Source of the DNA: Paralithodes platypus | Lineage: Eukaryota; Arthropoda; Malacostraca; Decapoda; Lithodidae | DNA length: 64,000 nt | NCBI GenBank assembly: GCA_032716605.1 | Contig: CM064502.1 | Span: forward strand, 36,618,395 to 36,682,394 | Reading direction: 5' to 3' | In this document: positions 61,267 to 64,000 of the stretch, one piece after another | Layout: each line of letters opens with the position of its first letter | Numbering within the stretch: position 1 is the first letter of the stretch | Notes under the pieces: generated by a model | The model's database searches: none | Told to the model about the DNA's origin: nothing | Seen by the model: only the letters and a program-made list of their open reading frames with translations | Translations under genes and position numbers: made by a program

Positions 61267-63556
61267 GTATGTTGCCGTCATTGATTTAATTAAGGCGGGA
61301 TGAGCATATATATTTGTTGATTTATATATATTTTTATATTTTTTTTAATTTTCCTCCATCAAGTTAGAAAAGAAACACACAAAGACCCTCCTTCCAGATA
61401 AATTTGTACTTTTTCGATAGAAAAATGTCCCGTTCCTCTTGACCCTTTCATGCTCCAATACGCATTTTTGTTCTGTTTTCTGGCTACTTTTAGACGATTT
61501 TATTCAGATTAGTAACGGTATACGGAAGTCAAAGAGTTGATTGAGATAACCCTTTACCCTCTTAATACCCACAGATCCTTCATAAGCTGCATAAAATTGT
61601 CTAATGATAGCCAAAATAAACTGCTAAAACTCGTCAGAGCTTCAATGAGTTAACTCATAAACTGCGAAGCTATGGTAGTTAAAACCCTCCAGCTAAGCGA
61701 AGGTATTTGGTTCTATTTTGACGAAAATCGTCATAGTACCATATATACAGTATAATTATTACTTATCCATATCTGCCCATTTTGCTTTTATTATGAATAT
61801 AATATATGAACAATGGTGTGAAAATATCGAGACAGCTGTTTAGGACGTTAATAGTTATACCAAAGAAACAATACAAATTAATATGTGTATTTATTTATCA
61901 CTGAATATTAAATCTTCTCAACTTCAGTATTCCATATATTGTGTCATAATAACTTTCTCATTATTTACCAGGGTCACATAACCATTAAGGGGAGGTCATC
62001 TCGTTTGTTTGTCTCTCTTTCTCTCTCGAAATCTGGGTTGTATTTATTTGGCCCGATTCAGCCTACTGTTTTAAGACGTTTATCCCCATCCAGGTGTCGA
62101 TTTTTTCCTGGTGAGCGGTAGCGAGCCAGCATATCTTAATAATGTTTTTGACAGCAGGCTAAATTTGTACATTTTTCGATAGAAATATGTCTCTGACGAA
62201 GCTGGATTTCTCCATACAATGCTGGATCGCTATCGCTCGCCAGGAAGAAATCAACACCTGGATGGGGATTAACATCTTAAAACAGTAGGCTGAATGGGGT
62301 CGAATGGACACAAACCAGAGAAAGAGAAAGAGAGAAAAGGAGAGAAAAAAGCAGGTGACACCCCTTAACTATAGCTGAAAATCGTTGGATATAAAGTAGC
62401 AAAAGCCAAGAAACCTAAATTATCGATATATATTAGTAACACATTATATTATTATTTTATCTGAATGCGTGTGTGCTTGCTTTTTGTGGGCGAACTGCTA
62501 TATGTGGTCTTCTCTTGTCACCTCTTGTTTCCTTTCTTGTGGTTCTTGCTGATCCTCCCTACCCCTTGTTGGAGTAAGAGCTGGCTACTGACTGACTGAC
62601 TGACTGACTGACAAATTATGTTAACGTTATGTTTTTATCTATATACTTTATTTATGTATGTTATTTTCATTTTGATTGTATTATTATTATTTTTTTTTAT
62701 TTTTTTATTTTTTATTTCATCACCCCCAGCTATGGGATATGTCTATTTTATTCTATTCTATATACTCAGGCCCAATCCCCACTTTTCCTATGTATTTTTT
62801 ATTTTGTTTCCCTCCGACTCAAGACAAAGCCAGAATAGGGACAACACAACAGAAAACAATGAGCATACACAAACCAAAAACAATTCACACACATCTAGCT
62901 ATGGGGTATGTGCCTGTATATAAACATAAACATACTTTATGTTTTTGTTTTTATCTATCAGTAGAGGTGGAGCTTCTATCCAGCTTAGACTCAGCTGTTG
63001 GTGCAGTATTGGACACCCTTGATGAGTCTCGATGTGTTCCTGTCCTCTTTACGGCAGATACTTCCACAACGCTCGCCATACATAAGGTACGAATACTGTA
63101 TGTTGTCCCATCACTTTCCTATCTATTTTATTCTATTCTATATACTCAGGCCCAATCCCCACTTTTCCTATTTTGTTCCATCACTTTCCACTTTTCTGTA
63201 TTTGGAGATATGTTATCGCCACTAGAATGAAGTCCTGACCGCATTGGTGGATCGTAAGGTCTGTGGGGTCAGTGTATCTATGTATATCTATGTAGTAGGT
63301 CGTGGTGAGTAGATAACAATTGAAAACAAAAATATCAGAGGAACACAAATATATGTAGTGTGTGCATAATAAAATGTAAGGACAATATCTATTTATCTAT
63401 TGCCAGACACCATACTCCCCTTAATGAGGGTGGCCATACACAGAATGCTCCCACGCAGACCTATTCCTTGTAAAAGGGACAACCCAAGTCAGTTTACTGA
63501 AGGACTTACAGGATTTAAGATCCGTCCGACTCCGAGGCCCTCTGTGGACAATAGTG
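61182..63556 (+). CDS. Unrecognised gene with hydrophobic start, four exons, 3' part outside the window
   Basis: Exons are 61182-61266, 62962-63086, 63226-63304 and 63407-63556. Donors are G|GTATGT, AAG|GTACGA, G|GTGAGT and G|GTGAGC. Acceptors are TATCAG, CACTAG and TGCCAG. The phases 1, 0, 1, 1 match at every join and no stop occurs. The first exon gives MMSIIVLLLIIVTTPS, a signal peptide or membrane anchor. The second gives LLSSLDSAVGAVLDTLDESR and CVPVLFTADTS, the third LTALVDRKVCGVSVS, and the fourth is basic and Pro-rich. I do not recognise the family. A secreted or membrane receptor ectodomain is possible. An acceptor just before the ATG suggests a 5' UTR intron or an earlier coding exon. 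Confidence 0.5.
61325..61440. mobile_element. Truncated family A hairpin element
   Basis: ATAAATTTGTACTTTTTCGA and AGAAAAATGTCCCGTTCCTC match the core of family A, but the hairpin and one arm are missing. It lies in the first intron of the unrecognised gene. Confidence 0.55.
61441..61649. mobile_element. Fold-back element of family C
   Basis: GACCCTTTCATGCTCC at the left, TTAGACGATTTTATTCAGAT and its inverse ATCCTTCATAAGCTGCATAA in the arms, ending before TTAA (61650-61653). Confidence 0.6.
61989..62364. mobile_element. Fold-back element B6 (376 bp)
   Basis: TTAA is at 61985-61988 and 62365-62368. The ends are GGGGAGGTCATC and GGTGACACCCC. It lies in the first intron of the unrecognised gene. 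Confidence 0.87.
62738..62905 (+). repeat. GGGCCTGAGTATATAG-family repeat upstream of exon 2
   Basis: TATTCTATTCTATATACTCA, GGCCCAATCCCCACTTTTCC, then CAAAGCCAGAATAGGGACAA. It lies 56 bases before exon 2 of the unrecognised gene. Confidence 0.7.
62962..63086 (+). CDS. Unrecognised gene, exon 2
   Basis: The acceptor tttttatctatcag and donor AAG|GTACGA bound 125 bases. With the one base from exon 1 this is 42 codons without a stop. The amphipathic stretch LLSSLDSAVGAVLDTLDE and the beta-like CVPVLF look like real protein. Confidence 0.55.
63121..63180 (+). repeat. Partial GGGCCTGAGTATATAG-family repeat downstream of exon 2
   Basis: About 45 bases identical to the start of the copy at 62738, in the same direction, 35 bases after exon 2. 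Confidence 0.7.
63226..63304 (+). CDS. Unrecognised gene, exon 3
   Basis: The acceptor CACTAG and strong donor G|GTGAGT bound NEVLTALVDRKVCGVSVS and a short end. Earlier donors such as AAG|GTCTGT are possible, but only the chosen one keeps the phase with exon 4. Confidence 0.4.
63407..63556 (+). CDS. Unrecognised gene, exon 4
   Basis: Acceptor TTGCCAG and donor G|GTGAGC. It encodes TILPLMRVAIHRMLPRR, FTEGLTGFKIRPTPRPSVDN: basic and Pro-rich. The next exon is beyond the window or not recognised. Confidence 0.4.
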
Positions 63557-64000
63557 GTGAGCAATATTTACCTTCAAATATGTAAATTAAATATACTGTA
63601 ACTGAGAACGATCATTTGCTGGACGACACCAAAGTTGTCACATATTCAAACCATGGCGACATGTACGTACGTAAATATAATAACACAAGTTCACACTGAG
63701 ATGGAAATTTTGGAACAAAATATATTGATAATTGGTAAATTTCCAAGAGTTTTGTCGGTTTCAAGACATCTAATTAAACTGACTACTTTTTTTTTTTTTT
63801 TTTTTTGAGACAAGGAATAGGGGAAGGAAAACATATAATATAAAGGTCCATGTGTGTAAAGGCATCCTCCATTCATAAATGTTTTGTAACAATTGGACTT
63901 AAACTATTGTGGTTTGTAAATTTGTTGAAAGCAACTCCGAGGAAGTGAATTCCAGAGAGTAAGAGTTCTGGGTATAGGCCTAAATGAATGTCGATAAGCG
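63557..64000. other. No recognised gene
   Basis: AT-rich with a poly-T run (63788-63806). The last 80 bases (GAGGAAGTGAATTCCAGAGA) resemble the 3' UTR of the LINE at 36564-39797 only loosely. Confidence 0.35.

Overview
This is eukaryotic, AT-rich DNA packed with transposable elements. GT-AG exons, LTR, LINE, Penelope-like, Helitron and TTAA-flanked elements, tRNA-derived repeats and long (TA)n tracts point to an arthropod, most plausibly a decapod crustacean (inference). No bacterial gene, operon, CRISPR array, rRNA or intact tRNA gene was seen.

Two host genes can be supported. A minus-strand BTB/BACK-domain gene has exons at 17726-17597, 3370-3137, 470-375 and 125-1 and continues past the left edge. 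A short plus-strand gene candidate lies at 61182-63556. It has a hydrophobic start and four exons with matching phases, and continues past the right edge.

The 14-kb BTB intron (3371-17596) holds a nested stack. An RTE-like LINE relic (3999-17425, plus) was split first by a solo LTR (4201-7041, itself hit by an L2/CR1-like LINE) and then by a complete LTR element (copy A, 7473-16897), whose left LTR carries a divergent reverse transcriptase insertion. Copy B (21788-32356) is a relative with a perfect 4-bp target duplication. Both carry 1.8-kb LTRs, and copy B shows the pol order protease, integrase, reverse transcriptase, RNase H. That is the copia-like order known from the Gmr1-like branch of Ty3/gypsy. 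Both copies are disabled.

From 32 to 64 kb the window is a repeat mosaic: minisatellites, a Helitron (35286-35724), an APE-type LINE (36564-39797) with three smaller relatives, a head-to-head pair of Penelope-like copies (40033-42100), a decayed conventional gypsy element (43256-45660) and many short elements.

The recurring theme is small mobile elements lying exactly between TTAA tetranucleotides. They include a 327-bp element inside a 31-bp satellite, 455- and 666-bp elements inside copy B, a pair of 480-bp elements, several 374-384-bp fold-back elements and a 3.5-kb element carrying an acidic ORF. Three have an empty site or interrupted reading frame in the same window that confirms TTAA as the target. 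This is the footprint expected of piggyBac-type transposition, although no full transposase is visible.
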